Assembly (NCBI RefSeq): GCF_030435805.1
Contig: NC_081298.1
Span: 29,376,501 to 29,440,500, forward strand
Direction: 5' to 3'
DNA from: Mustela lutreola
Taxonomy: Eukaryota; Chordata; Mammalia; Carnivora; Mustelidae
DNA: 64,000 nt
Below are positions 38,258-50,100 of the stretch, piece by piece. The position numbers and the translations under genes were made by a program. The stretch's first letter is position 1. Each line of letters starts with the position of its first letter. Below the pieces are notes generated by a model that saw nothing but the letters and a program-made list of their open reading frames with translations, had not been told where the DNA came from and did not search any database.

Positions 38258-38358
38258 CTTTTTATTTTCAAGTAATTTCTATACCCAACATGGAGCTTGA
38301 AGTCACAACCCTGAGATCAAGAGCCACAAGCTTCACCAACTGAGCCAGCCAGGGCCCC
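38258..38358 (-). mobile_element. Short tRNA-Lys-like SINE, minus
   Basis: aagtaatttctatacccaac, atggagcttgaagtcacaac, and aactgagccagccagggcccc. Confidence 0.75.
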
Positions 38359-38375
38359 TTGTGTGTGTTTATTTA

Positions 38376-38563
38376 TTTTTAAAGATTTTATTTGAGATAG
38401 AAATAGAGCGAGAGCACAAGCTGGGGGTGAGGGGACAGAGGGAGAGGGAGAAGCAGGCTTCCCGCTGAGCAGGGAGCCTGATGCAGGGCTGGATCCTAGG
38501 ACCATGAGATCATGACCTAAGTCAAAGGCAGATGTTTAACTGACTGAACCACCCAGGCACCCC
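38376..38563 (-). mobile_element. Can-SINE, minus orientation
   Basis: taaagattttatttgagata, gaagcaggcttcccgctgag and gactgaaccacccaggcacc. Confidence 0.85.
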
Positions 38564-38626
38564 CCTCCATGTTTAATTTTAAACTTTTTGTTATGAGAAA
38601 CGTTCAGTATAAAATTAAAGGAGTGG

Positions 38627-38735
38627 GGCACCAGGGTAGCTTAGTCGGTGATGTACTGACTAAGGGGAAAAGGGGCTACACAACTAAAGGCCTCAGGGTC
38701 ACAGTCAAGGTCAAGTCCAGGGTCCCTGATTTATT
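38627..38735 (+). mobile_element. Degenerate short SINE
   Basis: ggggcaccagggtagcttag and tcggtgatgtactgactaag resemble the SINE head. The remainder is unclear. Confidence 0.4.
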
Positions 38736-38967
38736 TTTCATATATATGTTCTCAGCCCCCTGAGATAATTACCCTGGGCTCCAGAAGAAGTGAAAACTGT
38801 GTCCTCAGGAAGAAAAATAAAATCAGAGCTAGTGAATAAGCAAATGTAAATCCATGGCACTGAGATGTTTATGATCAGTTTCAGTACTACACACACAGAT
38901 CAGTAATGTCATTGTTCTACTACTAGTAGATGTGTCTGGTCTACTGTTTGAGATGTTAAAGCATTTA

Positions 38968-39166
38968 TTTTTTAATTAATTAATTAATTAATTAATTTGA
39001 CAGACAGAGATCACAAGTAGGCAGAGAGGCAGGCAGAGAGAGAGAGAGGAGGAAGCAGGCTCTCTGCTGAGCAGAAAGCCCGATGCGGGGCTCCATCCCA
39101 GGACGCTGGGATCATGACCTGAGCCGAAGGCAGAGGCTTTAACCCACTGAGCCACCCAGGTGCCCC
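38968..39166 (-). mobile_element. Young Can-SINE with 18-bp target-site duplication
   Basis: GAGATGTTAAAGCATTTA lies at 38950-38967 and 39167-39184. The tail contains an unusual (TTAA)n expansion instead of the usual (TTTA)n. Confidence 0.93.
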
Positions 39167-39734
39167 GAGATGTTAAAGCATTTAAAGTATACATTAAAGT
39201 ATATATTAAATTTGGGAACCTGAAATGTGGAGAATATTGAAGTAATAATTGTTTAAATGCTTGAAAAATTACAAGTGGCTAAACCTGAAAGTTTTCATTT
39301 ATTGTAAAAGAGGTTCTACATACTGAGAAAAATGTTAATCACCATTTCAAGAACAGCTCGTCTGATAAATTTCTTAGATTAGTGGGTTGATCGCTAAAAA
39401 ATTCAAAGGGTCATAGATTTTCTCCTCCACTCTAAGCCCTTGGGACATGAGGGGTTTTAGAAGGCTTCCAGGACGCAAGAAAGGGACGTGCCTCTTCTTC
39501 CCTCCAGGCCTGTGGATGGAGGGTGCAATGTCCTGACGGAATATGGAGCTGGAGCTGCTACAGTCCTCCTGCAGCCTGGATGGCCTTGGCCAAGAGTGGA
39601 GGGGAAGGGCGGAGGAGACTTGGAGCCCCTGTCTTGCTCTGGGAGAAGCCCTTTCCAGTGGGGATTTTCATTACTTCTAACTTGATGGCCTGTCTCTCCA
39701 CCCCACCCCCACCACCTTCTCAACCTAGGCACAT

Positions 39735-39870
39735 GCTGAAATCTCCCACTGATGCCGCTGGGGTCCCACCCCCGGAGAGTCTGATGGCACTGGTTCAGGA
39801 TGCAGCCTGGCGTGAGACTGCTGACAACTCCCCAGGGGCTTCTAATGAGCAACCAGGGCTGAGAACCATC
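39735..39870 (+). mobile_element. MER5/hAT-Charlie relic
   Basis: ccccaggggcttctaatgag, caaccagggctgagaaccat and an upstream ctgatggcactggttcagga match the right half of a MER5-type element. Confidence 0.55.
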
Positions 39871-40992
39871 ACTCAAACTGTACGCTTTCTTTTCCCTTTA
39901 CAATTTTATGTTTCTTTCTCATATTGTCAGTACCTCTCTCTGTTTCTTCCCTCTCCTACTGGACTGTGGGTTCCCAGATGGCGTTCCAAACACTGCACGT
40001 GGTCCTTTCTAGCTCCAGGTGACTCCAAGTGCCTATAGCTGACAGAAGCAGCAGTCACGCCTCACTTGGAATTTAGGCACTATAGTTATTATTTATGGCA
40101 CCAAGTGAGTCAAAGTCATCCTTGATGACACTCAGGAAGGCTCTACCCTACAGCCTAATGTCCTGTCTCCATCACCATCTCCACAGACCAGTTCCTCCAG
40201 GGTAGGAGCAAAAAGCTGTCTCTTCTACCAGCAGAGGAAGTAGGTGGTTTATGTTTAGGGGCAACTCTGCATAAAAAATACACTTAAACCCATGCCTCAC
40301 CCTCGGCACAGCCGGATGCTCATCCCATGAGCAGCCCACAGCAACTAGAGTGACTGACCCTACAGGAGAGACACCTCTCCCATCTCACACCCACTCCTGA
40401 GCATATGGTCCTTACATCCACCAGTGGGTGGAATCACCCACACCGTCTAAACTTTCTGGCCAGGATAGAGAGCTAAATTCATGGGATGGACCGTAGGAAG
40501 CACATCTCTCCACTGCACAACTCTACCCAGCTCAAACAGGTTCCTCCCTTCCTTCCATCTGCCTAGCCTCTGACCCTCCCTGACCACCCTTCCCGCCCTC
40601 TGAAAGGCTGATGTTGCTTAGGATTCTATCCTTGGCACTTCCCTCTTCTCTTTAAGGGCTCTCAGCACTCCGTAGGGATCCTCAAACCATCCACATAACC
40701 AATAATGAGACCTCCCTCCCCAGTTAGGGGAGATGTTGCCCTAAGGTTGCTTAATTTTGCTCTGGGAAGTAGGGGAGGGAGAAAAAGACCTCATCTTTGT
40801 AGGGTACAAAGGAACACAGTAATTGCTCAATATTCTTTTTCAATGAATGAACGCATGGTAAGGATGAAACTTTCATCTGCCCCCACAGGGCTCCTCCCAT
40901 CCACCCCACAGATATGTTCTGAGGACTAGACTTCACTTGCTCATCTGGACTCCCAGGCCAGGCCTTCTGTCACACCAAGCCACACCAAGCTC

Positions 40993-41124
40993 AGCAGTGC
41001 TCACAGGCCTTTAATCTGTAACTGCCTGGCCACATTCCATCTCTCCCCCAGGGTGGAGGGGAGGGATTAAGCTGTACGCCGGGGTAGGCTGTGCAAGCTG
41101 CCAGTCCAAAAGGGAAGGGCTGGG
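40993..41124 (-). other. DDRGK1: DDRGK1 3' UTR
   Basis: A short 3' UTR of about 130 nt. The best poly(A) signal is the common variant ATTAAA (TTTAAT on the plus strand, 41010-41015). No AATAAA is closer. Confidence 0.6.
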
Positions 41125-44100
41125 TCAGGCTGGGGACTGGACAGGGGGCTCCCGGCCCCAGGCAATGAGGGAGTTGCTGGCCTGGGCAAGCTCAGTGATG
41201 GACACCCGGCCCCGCTGTCGGATGAAGTTAGCCACGGCAGCCAGTTCCTCAGGGGTTATGTAGATGAACTTGCCCCGGTCGTCAATCACACCTGTGGGGA
41301 CAGGAGGGTTGTGGGGCTGAACCTTCTAGGGTCTCCTCCCCACCACTGCCTGAGAATGCCCACCCACCTACCCCTTCACAAGTGGCTCAGAGGCCTCCAA
41401 GCCTGCCCACCTGCCTGGGCTCCTCTGGCTGCACCCAGTCCTGACTATGCAAGTCAAATCCAAATCCAGCTTTCTTGCCTGTCCCAGTCACCCAGAGCTG
41501 CTCCCAGGCCTGGACACCTCCCTCAGCTCAGCGGCCCTCCTGCACACCACTTCCCCACCTGGGGCCGAGACAGGGATCATCCGGCCTCCGCAAAAAAGCC
41601 CTGCAGGCCCTCTGTGGCTAGACACACCCCAAGGCCAGGGCCTATGGTGACTGACTGTCATCCTCTCACCTGTCAGAGTCCCCTCAGCCAGCAGGTCCTG
41701 GATGCGGTTTATGGTATCCTATGAGAAGAACAAGTCTCAGAGTAGAGATGGGCACTGCCATCCCAAAAGACAGCTGCACTCTCCCTCCCACCACAATCAA
41801 ATCTCCTCCTCTCCTTCTCTCGGCCACCCCCAATGTGACTCTCTGCTTCTCGTCTGGAGGGGTTCAAGGGAGATAGGGCCATGGTCCCAGGGCACTGTAA
41901 GACCTCCGAGAGAGGCTTTCTTCAAGGCAGGAGAGGAGTGGTGGAGACATTTGGCCGCGAAGGCTGGCACAGCCTGTTTGCAAGAGAGTTGTCAAGGTAA
42001 CTGGGTTTGGGCTGCCTCGCTTACAGGGGTTGCTGGAGTGATGGGGTTTGGGCTCTTTTCTTTTTCCTCTGTCTAGTAGGAAGGCAAGATTCCTGGGGTG
42101 CCAAAAAATTCCTACAGTCTACTCTTGCTTGAGGGCATTAAGACTCCTACCTTTAAGGATAGGTCCCCCTCTGACAGCCATATAGACCCTTTGGCCATAT
42201 TCCACGGAGCAGGCCACCTTCAAGGGCTTACCTGAGTCCGCAGGCCCACCTGGGAAGCCAAGTCTTCCAAGAGCACGACCTTCGACTGCTGCAAGGAGGG
42301 GGAAGGGAGAAAGCCTCTCAGCACCGGAGCCCTCTGAGGTCGGCACACTGGCCTGTTCTGCTCTGGGTGGCTGGCTAAGCAGGCTCCATGCTCCCATGGG
42401 AGAGCTTTGTTTCTCTCACACACTACTCACATGCTCTCCCAGCTGCCTGTACAAACACACACACACACTCATCGACTCTCATGCCCATGCTTACTGGAAG
42501 GGATCTGCTCAAACCAACACCTGCCCCACGAGTCACGTCCTGGCCTGGGGACTACCCTGAGACAGACACCCATGGAGAGTCAAGTACAACTGCTACCTTT
42601 CTCCCCTGTATCCAGCTGTATCACTTTAACATTGTGAACAGGCCGGAAGGGGAAGCACCACAGAGATGAAGGGAGAGGCTGACAAATGCCAAGAGCTTAT
42701 TAAAAAACTGTCGCTAGGACCTGCGTTTGCTGAAGACCTGCCAGGACCAGGAGCTGAGAAGTTGTGGGGAGTGCAGAGGTGAAGAAGACATAGCTCCTGC
42801 CCTTGAGCTCATAGCCGGCAAGACGACAGGCGAGAACGTGGACAAGAGAGCAGATGGGAAGCCCTGATGAGCCAGGGTCTTGGTAGGAGCAGTATAGCTC
42901 ATTCTTGTCTCACCTCTGTTCACTGCCCCCTTGGCCTGAGACCCCCACCACCCTGATGTGCCACACTGCTCCCCATCCTCTCCTCACTCTGCTGAGGCAC
43001 TGTGTCCACCCTTAAAATTACTGTCACTAAATCTGCTCAGAGCTTTCCACGCATGGCCGTGCTCCATGTGCCTCCCTCACACCCTCAGTAGAAACTTCGG
43101 TTCCTGGCGGGGGGCAGGGGTGTGACCGAGGGTCCACCGCTGGGTCCTACGCAGGCATCTGCTCTGCCTCCCCCATCCCCTCCCCAGACAGATAGCATGT
43201 GACTTGAGAGAAGGCGGTCTTCTGTGTGTCCAGGAATCTTCCATAGCAAATGAGCGGGGGGAGGAGTGACACAGTGACGCCTCCTCAGCTGCAGATGGCA
43301 TGTGACTGTTCAAAATGCCAAAATGAATGTGCAAGCCGGGAGGCAAGTGAGTGGCGGCTGGGCCAGGGGGTGGCAAGCACAAGGTGACCTGGCCAGCTGG
43401 CCTCTACCTACAAAGCAGGGAGTAGGCCCTGGGTTCTCAGTGACAGCTCAGAATGTGACCACAGAGTCACCCCAGGGGTCCCTGAAGACCTGGCCTGAGA
43501 GGATCCTGGGGCCCAAAGTACATTTAGAAAAACAAACCAACCCACTTAGCCCTGCTCAAAAGGGAGAGAGGATCGGCAAGAGGAAGTTAGGCCTACGCTG
43601 CACATAAACTACACCTAGCACGAAAACATGCCTCCGGATCTGAAATGCTAGCATTCAAGGGCCTGTTCCCCTGGAAGCCTGGAAGAAGGCAGGTGGGCTC
43701 ACTTTGGAAGTCGTCCTTCTCCCTGAGACAGCAGCTGTAGAGGATCAGCCTGCGCAGGCTGGAAAGACCTCTGCGGTCCAGGAGAGTCTGGAGAACCCCC
43801 CAGAAAACGGCCTCTCTAGAGAGCCTCTGAAAGCAAGGGCCGGAATTGCCCCCGAGGCCTCTACTTGAGTCTCTGTAGAGGTGAGGGGAGCTGAAACTGG
43901 TGGATGAGGGCTTCCTGGAGGATAGACTCAAGATCTGTCACTGCCCACTGGGTCGGTGGGGATGGTGAGTTCCAAACAGCAGCAGGAAAGTGTGAGAGAT
44001 GTCCTGGCAGCCCTCGGGGGTTCCATCAGAGAGGAATGAGCTCTCTCCCCGCTAGGAATACCAGGCCCCCAGGCCATGAGTCCAGCCCCTTACTGCTGGG

Positions 44101-47100
44101 AGGAGTTTGAACCCTGCTCCCTTTGGAAGAAGTTGGGGTGGGGAGGATTATGCAAGGCCTGGCTCTTTGGCACCCCCTAGTAGCACCCCCTCCACCGCCT
44201 CCACTCCCTCTGCACTCCTTCCCTCAGCCGCCTCTGCACCTCTGAGTTGCACTTGAAAACCTCTCCCCTCGGAGCATCCTTCGTGGGAGAGAAGTTGCTT
44301 AGCAGCAAAGCAGAGCAGGACATGCTTATGCAACTCCAAGCAGCATCCAGCCCGGCTCCAGACGGACGGGGACACACATGCTGTCCCGCCCTAGATTCCA
44401 AAGGAAACATCATCCTGTTTCCCTGCAGACCCAAGTTCCTGGTCAGAAACACGTGGCCGGGGATGCTTGTTTCAACTCAACAGAGCTCAGTGTGACAGAA
44501 CTGACAGAAAACACATGTGAAGAAACTTGAAAACACAGTGACTCACTGAGCGTGGGGTCTGAGGAGCAGGGAGACTGTCAAACCCTAAATGTGAGGAAGT
44601 GATTGAAGGCTCAGGCCTCCCACACAGACCAGGTCCCTCTCCACTGTCAAAGCAGAAGGGGCTCTTCTGGCCAGGACTGGGCAGCACTGACTCCCAGGTC
44701 CCCTGCCCACCCCTGCATGGGCTCAAGTTAGCCACCAACAGCCCCAGCTTGGGTCCACTCCTTCTACAGAGAGCACACGTGAAACGCACACACATGCACA
44801 CACAACACACAAGCGTGAGGCAGGGAGCGGACGCCCAGACTCCGTTCCGTGGCTTCTTACCTTAATGTAGTTGATGAACTCAGTCAGGAAGCTGTGGGAC
44901 TAGAGGAACAGAGAAATCGGGGTGAGTGTCCCCCTTGCAGGGGCTACAGGGGTCTATGCCACCCGCTTGCCATCTGTGTGAGCAGAGCTTCCCACAGTAA
45001 GGGGTTCGGAGGCACCCCCTCTTCCAAACCTGAGCCTGCTGGGCCTAATGCCCACCCACCTTTCAGGGCATGACAAGGGCAGCAGGCAAGGAATGATGGG
45101 GTGTCTGGGAGTGGGTGGCAGGCTTGGTGGGCACAGAGATGGGCCTTCCAGGGGCTGCAGGCCTACCTGTTCCTCAGTCATGGTCTCGCCCACACCTTCC
45201 TCCTCCACCACGAAGGATTCTTTCAGTTTCAGGTACTCCTCATGCTCCCGCTGGGCCTGCTCCTCCCGGGCCTTCCTCTCTTCCTCCTCCTGTGGACAAG
45301 AGGTAGGTATGTTGGGGCTGGTGCCCACCCCATCCCTGTTCTGGGCTCTGCTGCCCCCACAGGGCACCAGCACATACAGTCTGGCCCTTTCTCGGGGACA
45401 GAGTTCCTTTAAGACACTGCTCCCTCAACCCAAGGCTGAGCTACAGGCTGAGGCCCTTCTTCTCATCAGTTCCATCACCTCCCAGAAAAGTGCTGCTCAG
45501 CCCCCTCTCCTTTAAAATGCTGCCAATGAGCCCCTCCTTGTCATGTCCACACTTCGTGTACAAACACCCAGGCTCCATTTCCTCATCATCCATTCACTCA
45601 ATTCCATCATACTCAACTCCACCAAAACAAGTGCTATGGTCTTACCCATGCCCTTCATCCCACCCAATCCAAAGGGACAACATCAGTCTCATAACCCTGT
45701 CCTCTCAGTGGTGCTGGAGAGAGCTGACCATTTCGTCTTCCCTCGCTTGACTGGCAGATCCCACCTCTATTGGGCTTCCTCTTGCTCCTTGGGTCACTCT
45801 TCTCACCTCCTCCATTGCTTAGCCCTGTCCCTCCTCCCTCCTTCCCCTCCTCAGGCCACTTCGCCATGCCCACAGCATCAACAACCATGTCCTTGCCAGC
45901 GACTGCCACCGCTGTACCCTGCCCCAAATCTCTCCTCCCATTTGACGCACTCACTGGGCCATCTCACAGGTACCTCAAGTTGAGTACATCCCAGAAAGAC
46001 CCTGTGATCTACTCCCCACACGTCCGGTCCCTGGCTCGGTGCGTCACAGAGCCATCTGGCCAGCTGGTCAGAAATAAAGTTCTATCTACTGTTTCTGTCT
46101 TCAACTTCTGGAAAACTTCTCAGTCTGACCATGCCACTTCACCACCACCACCGCCCAGTGCCGTAGCGTCCCTCCAAGTCAGCCTATTTTCCAGAGCTCT
46201 CAAAAAGATTTTTTTTAAACATGTAGCTAAAGCTGGGACAGAGAATACACAAAATAAGCCTGGAGCATCTTGCAGTGCCAAAAAGGAAGCAAGTACTCAG
46301 AAAACAAAACAATGAGGTTACGTCAAAGGTACACAGGGCCAACTGCAAGAGCTCCTGCTGACCTATGTGACAAGGTAAATGAGATGGTATCAGACTGTAA
46401 CGCAACACACAAAACATATCCAAGTCCATGTAGGTATAAACAACTAAATATATACACAGTGAAGAAAAGGTAAATCTTCCATATAGAAAAATCCCCAATA
46501 CTTTGCATACTTTGCTCTCGAGAAGGTGGAGAATAACTTCCCACCCCTTAAGTGTGGGCTGTGCACAGTGACTTGTTTCCAAAGAACTACAGGAAGGAGG
46601 GCGTAACATCACAGCAGACAAATCTGGCAAAGAAAACCTGAGCCAAGCAATCCAGGTTAACATCAGTTGCGACACGCCAAGTTGACAGCAGGTATCCTTC
46701 ATATGTGGCGTTGAGAACGGCCCTTCATCTGTGATCTTCTTCCCCAAAATCCATAACCCGGTCCAACCATGAGATAAAAAAAATGAGTCCAGCAAACTGA
46801 GGAATATTCTATAAAGTATTTGCCCAATACCCCTCAAAACTATCAAGATCACTAAAAGCATGGAAAAATCTGAGAAAATGTCACAACCAGAGGAGCCTAG
46901 GGAGACATGATAAGTAAGTGTAATGTGGCGTCCTAGAAGTGACCATTTAAAAGGATAGTGGAGGAAATTAATGAAATCCGAATAATGAATAATGTGTGGG
47001 GTTTAGTTAAAACAATATATTGGTACTGGCCGTGGGAAATATACCACAATAAGGTAAGGTGCAGGGGAGGAGAACCCCAGGACATTTAAGGTCCATCAGA

Positions 47101-50100
47101 CAGGGTCATTATTCAGAAAGGTAAAAGTGCAACCTCCACTAACGCCTCCTCTCTCCTGTGCTCCGGCCCGCTTACTACAGTAGCCAAAGCCAGGCTTCCT
47201 GCCAGCAAGGGTCCCTGGACAGCAGGGCCAGGGAGAGGCCAAAGGCACCAGTGAAGTCTCTCTAACTGGGGCAGTCCTGGCTTTCATTCTGTATACACAT
47301 TGCACTTTTGTGATGTTCCCTTTCTTGGGGACCAGTTCTCAGAAAGGAAGCATCTGGCAAACAAATGCTCACTAACCACCTCTCCCATAGTGGTTCGCAT
47401 TCTCTGAGCATCTATCTCCTCCAGGCCAGGCCCTCCACAGGACCTGACTCAGGCAGGATCCATCAGCTCTTACAATGACCTTTAACAACTTCAAGCGCTT
47501 TAGGATTCAGACCCTACTCCCTCTCTGACTTTTCTCCTTCTTGCTTAGCTTGTTTTAGCCACTCCAACCACCACAATTTTCTTTAAATGCTTCAGGCATG
47601 TTCAATAAATCACATGCACAAAAATCCCCATCACCGGCTCTGCTTTTCAGCAGCAGTTTCATACAGGTTGTTTTTAGAGTCTGGGGACCAAATAAACCAG
47701 GGCCTGTTCCTAAACCCAGTCCATGGGCCGTCTCCTAGGTTAGAAGTGTGAGGAGCTGCATAAGAAGCAAGGTGCCGGGGCACCTGGGTGGCTCAGTGGG
47801 TTAAGCCTCTGCCTTCGGCTCAGGTCATGATCTTGGGGTCCTGGGATCAAGCCCAGGATCAGGCTCTCTGCTCAGCGGGGAGCCTGCCTCCCCCCCCCCC
47901 CACCTGCCTCTTTGCCTACTTGTGATCTCTGTCAAATAAATAAATAAAATCTTAAAAAAAAAAAAAAAAAGAAGAAGAAGCAAGGTGCCTGCAGGTGTCA
48001 GATGTCAGGACTGCAGGTGGGGGGTGGGGTGGGGGGTGGTGTCTGTCTCACCTTTTGTTCCTCCTCCAGACGAAGCCGCTCCTCCTCTTTCTTCCACTCT
48101 GCCTCACGCTGGGACTCGAGGCGTTTCCGTTCCTCACGTTCAGCCTCCTCTGCCTGGAGAGAGGCCTTCATAGGGAGCACATCCCTACCCCCAACCAGAC
48201 CTTGCCTACCTCACAAACGGGCCAGGGTGGCAAGGTGTGGGCCGGACCATGAACCCAAGCTGTAAGAGACAGTCAGGCAAGCAGCATGCAAAAAGCCTGA
48301 GGGGAGGGCCTGACATAGGGGACAAGGAAGGCAGGACCTTTCCACACTTCCCAGAGCTGCACCCCAACCCTCCTGCTTGCCTCACGCTGGGCTTTTCGAG
48401 CCTGTTTCTCCTCTAGCTTCCGTAGTTTCTTCGCTCCAATTTTCCCGGACAGGTGACTTTCCACCGGCTTCTCGATACCTTCTTCCTCCTGGCCTGAGTA
48501 TGGTCAAAGAAAGACAGTTCAGGTCCTGTAGAGGGCTGATGAAGATGGATCCATCCTACCCCTTGTCCCTTTCCACATGGCAGCAAATCCTGTTCCTCTC
48601 ACCTGCAGATGTCACTAGCCCAGCTCTGCCCTCCACAAACATCTACCAGGAACACAGAAATTAATGCTCTGAGTGTGTGTATGTGACAATGTGTGAGCCG
48701 AGTGTATGTGTGTGTTGAGGGTAGAGGGTAAGGTAGGGGAAAGGTGAGGGAATCATGGGGCAAGGGAACAGATAGCAACTTTAGCCAGTGCATCACCATG
48801 AAAAGGGAGATGTCAGGTTCTAATATCCGAGCATCTGAAAATCACAGGCAGGGATGTTTGGGCTTGCGGACTTCTCTCGTTTGTCTCTGAGCCAAACCTC
48901 AGGGAAGGATGGCCTCATGGGGAAATGTATCCCTGTCTCGTATCTAAAATTGTCCTCACTCTGTTCAGGAACTGCTAAGGGTTCTGGGCTCAGCCCCTGG
49001 CCAAAAAGACAGCTCCAACCCCAAGACTACCTAAAGTTAGGGCCAGCTAAAAGTTAAAGATTTGTTGGGGCACCTGGGGGGCCCCTAAATCTTGATTTTG
49101 GCTCAGGTCATGATCTCAAGCCCTGCCTCTGGCTCTGCACTCAGTGTGGCATCTGTTTGAGATTCCCCCGTACTTTTCCCCTCCCTATCTGCTCCTCCCC
49201 CTGCTTGTGCTACAAGCATGCATATGTATGTGCATGTGTGCACTCTCTCTCTCAAATAAATGGAATTTAAAAACCAAAACCTGTTGATGCCCAAGCAGCA
49301 GAGATGTCTGATCCTAAGTCTGAGACAAGAGGAATGGCACCACAGACTGCCTCTTTTTTGAGCTAACGGGCTAATTCCCAAAAGTACCAGGGCAAAAGTC
49401 CCAAGTGCCCCTTCTTCAGGCTCAAGCTAGGTTTGAGCACTGCAGAAGAGATATTTTTTCCCAAAATCTGAGGGCCTCTGTCGGTCTCCCAGGGATATGG
49501 AAGCTTCATCAAAAAAATGTCCCCAACCCTAAACCCTTCTAGGATTACAGGTGACCTCACCTCAGGAACTGCAGAGGCTCTTAGCTGGGTACTCTGGTCC
49601 TAGAGTGAGGTTCTCAGAAAATGACTGTGCCCAGACCAGTAAGGTGCTGGGATATAAGAAGTGGGCTGAGGAACTATCTACGTCAATCTAAAGACCCCTG
49701 TCCTCTTGCTTAGACACTGAAAGCCAAAATGAAGGAAGAGGGGGCTAGCCCAATGGAATAGGGATCAGGGTCCAGAATTGCTGGTCAGGGTCCAGAACCA
49801 GGACTAAAGGATGGGTCCCATGTCTCCTCTCCCCCAACCCTATCCTTTGGCTCCCAGACATGTCTCCTACACTATAGCTTCACATCCCATTCTTCCACCC
49901 AGCTTTGGAGGTCCCTTCATGCCCTAAACCAGCCCCTTTCTCCTCTAGGCTGGGCCCTTCTCACCTGGGATGATGGCTTCCTCCTCATTCTCATCCACCT
50001 CTGCCCAGGTGACACGCTGGGCTCGGCGCTGGGCCTGCAGGCGGCTGCCCAAATCCCTCCGGCGCCGGGGCCTGCCCCCAGTTCTCTGCTCCTCAGGCTC

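Noticed and set aside
45048-45515. 155-codon plus-strand frame across DDRGK1 exon 5
   Set aside because: Antisense of the Glu-rich exon 5, giving a Ser/Pro-rich shadow.
46184-46861. 225-codon minus-strand frame in DDRGK1 intron 4
   Set aside because: Hydrophobic and Ser-rich with no recognised domain. It lies in an intron with no splice sites joining the DDRGK1 frame. It could be an old repeat, but there is no support for a gene.
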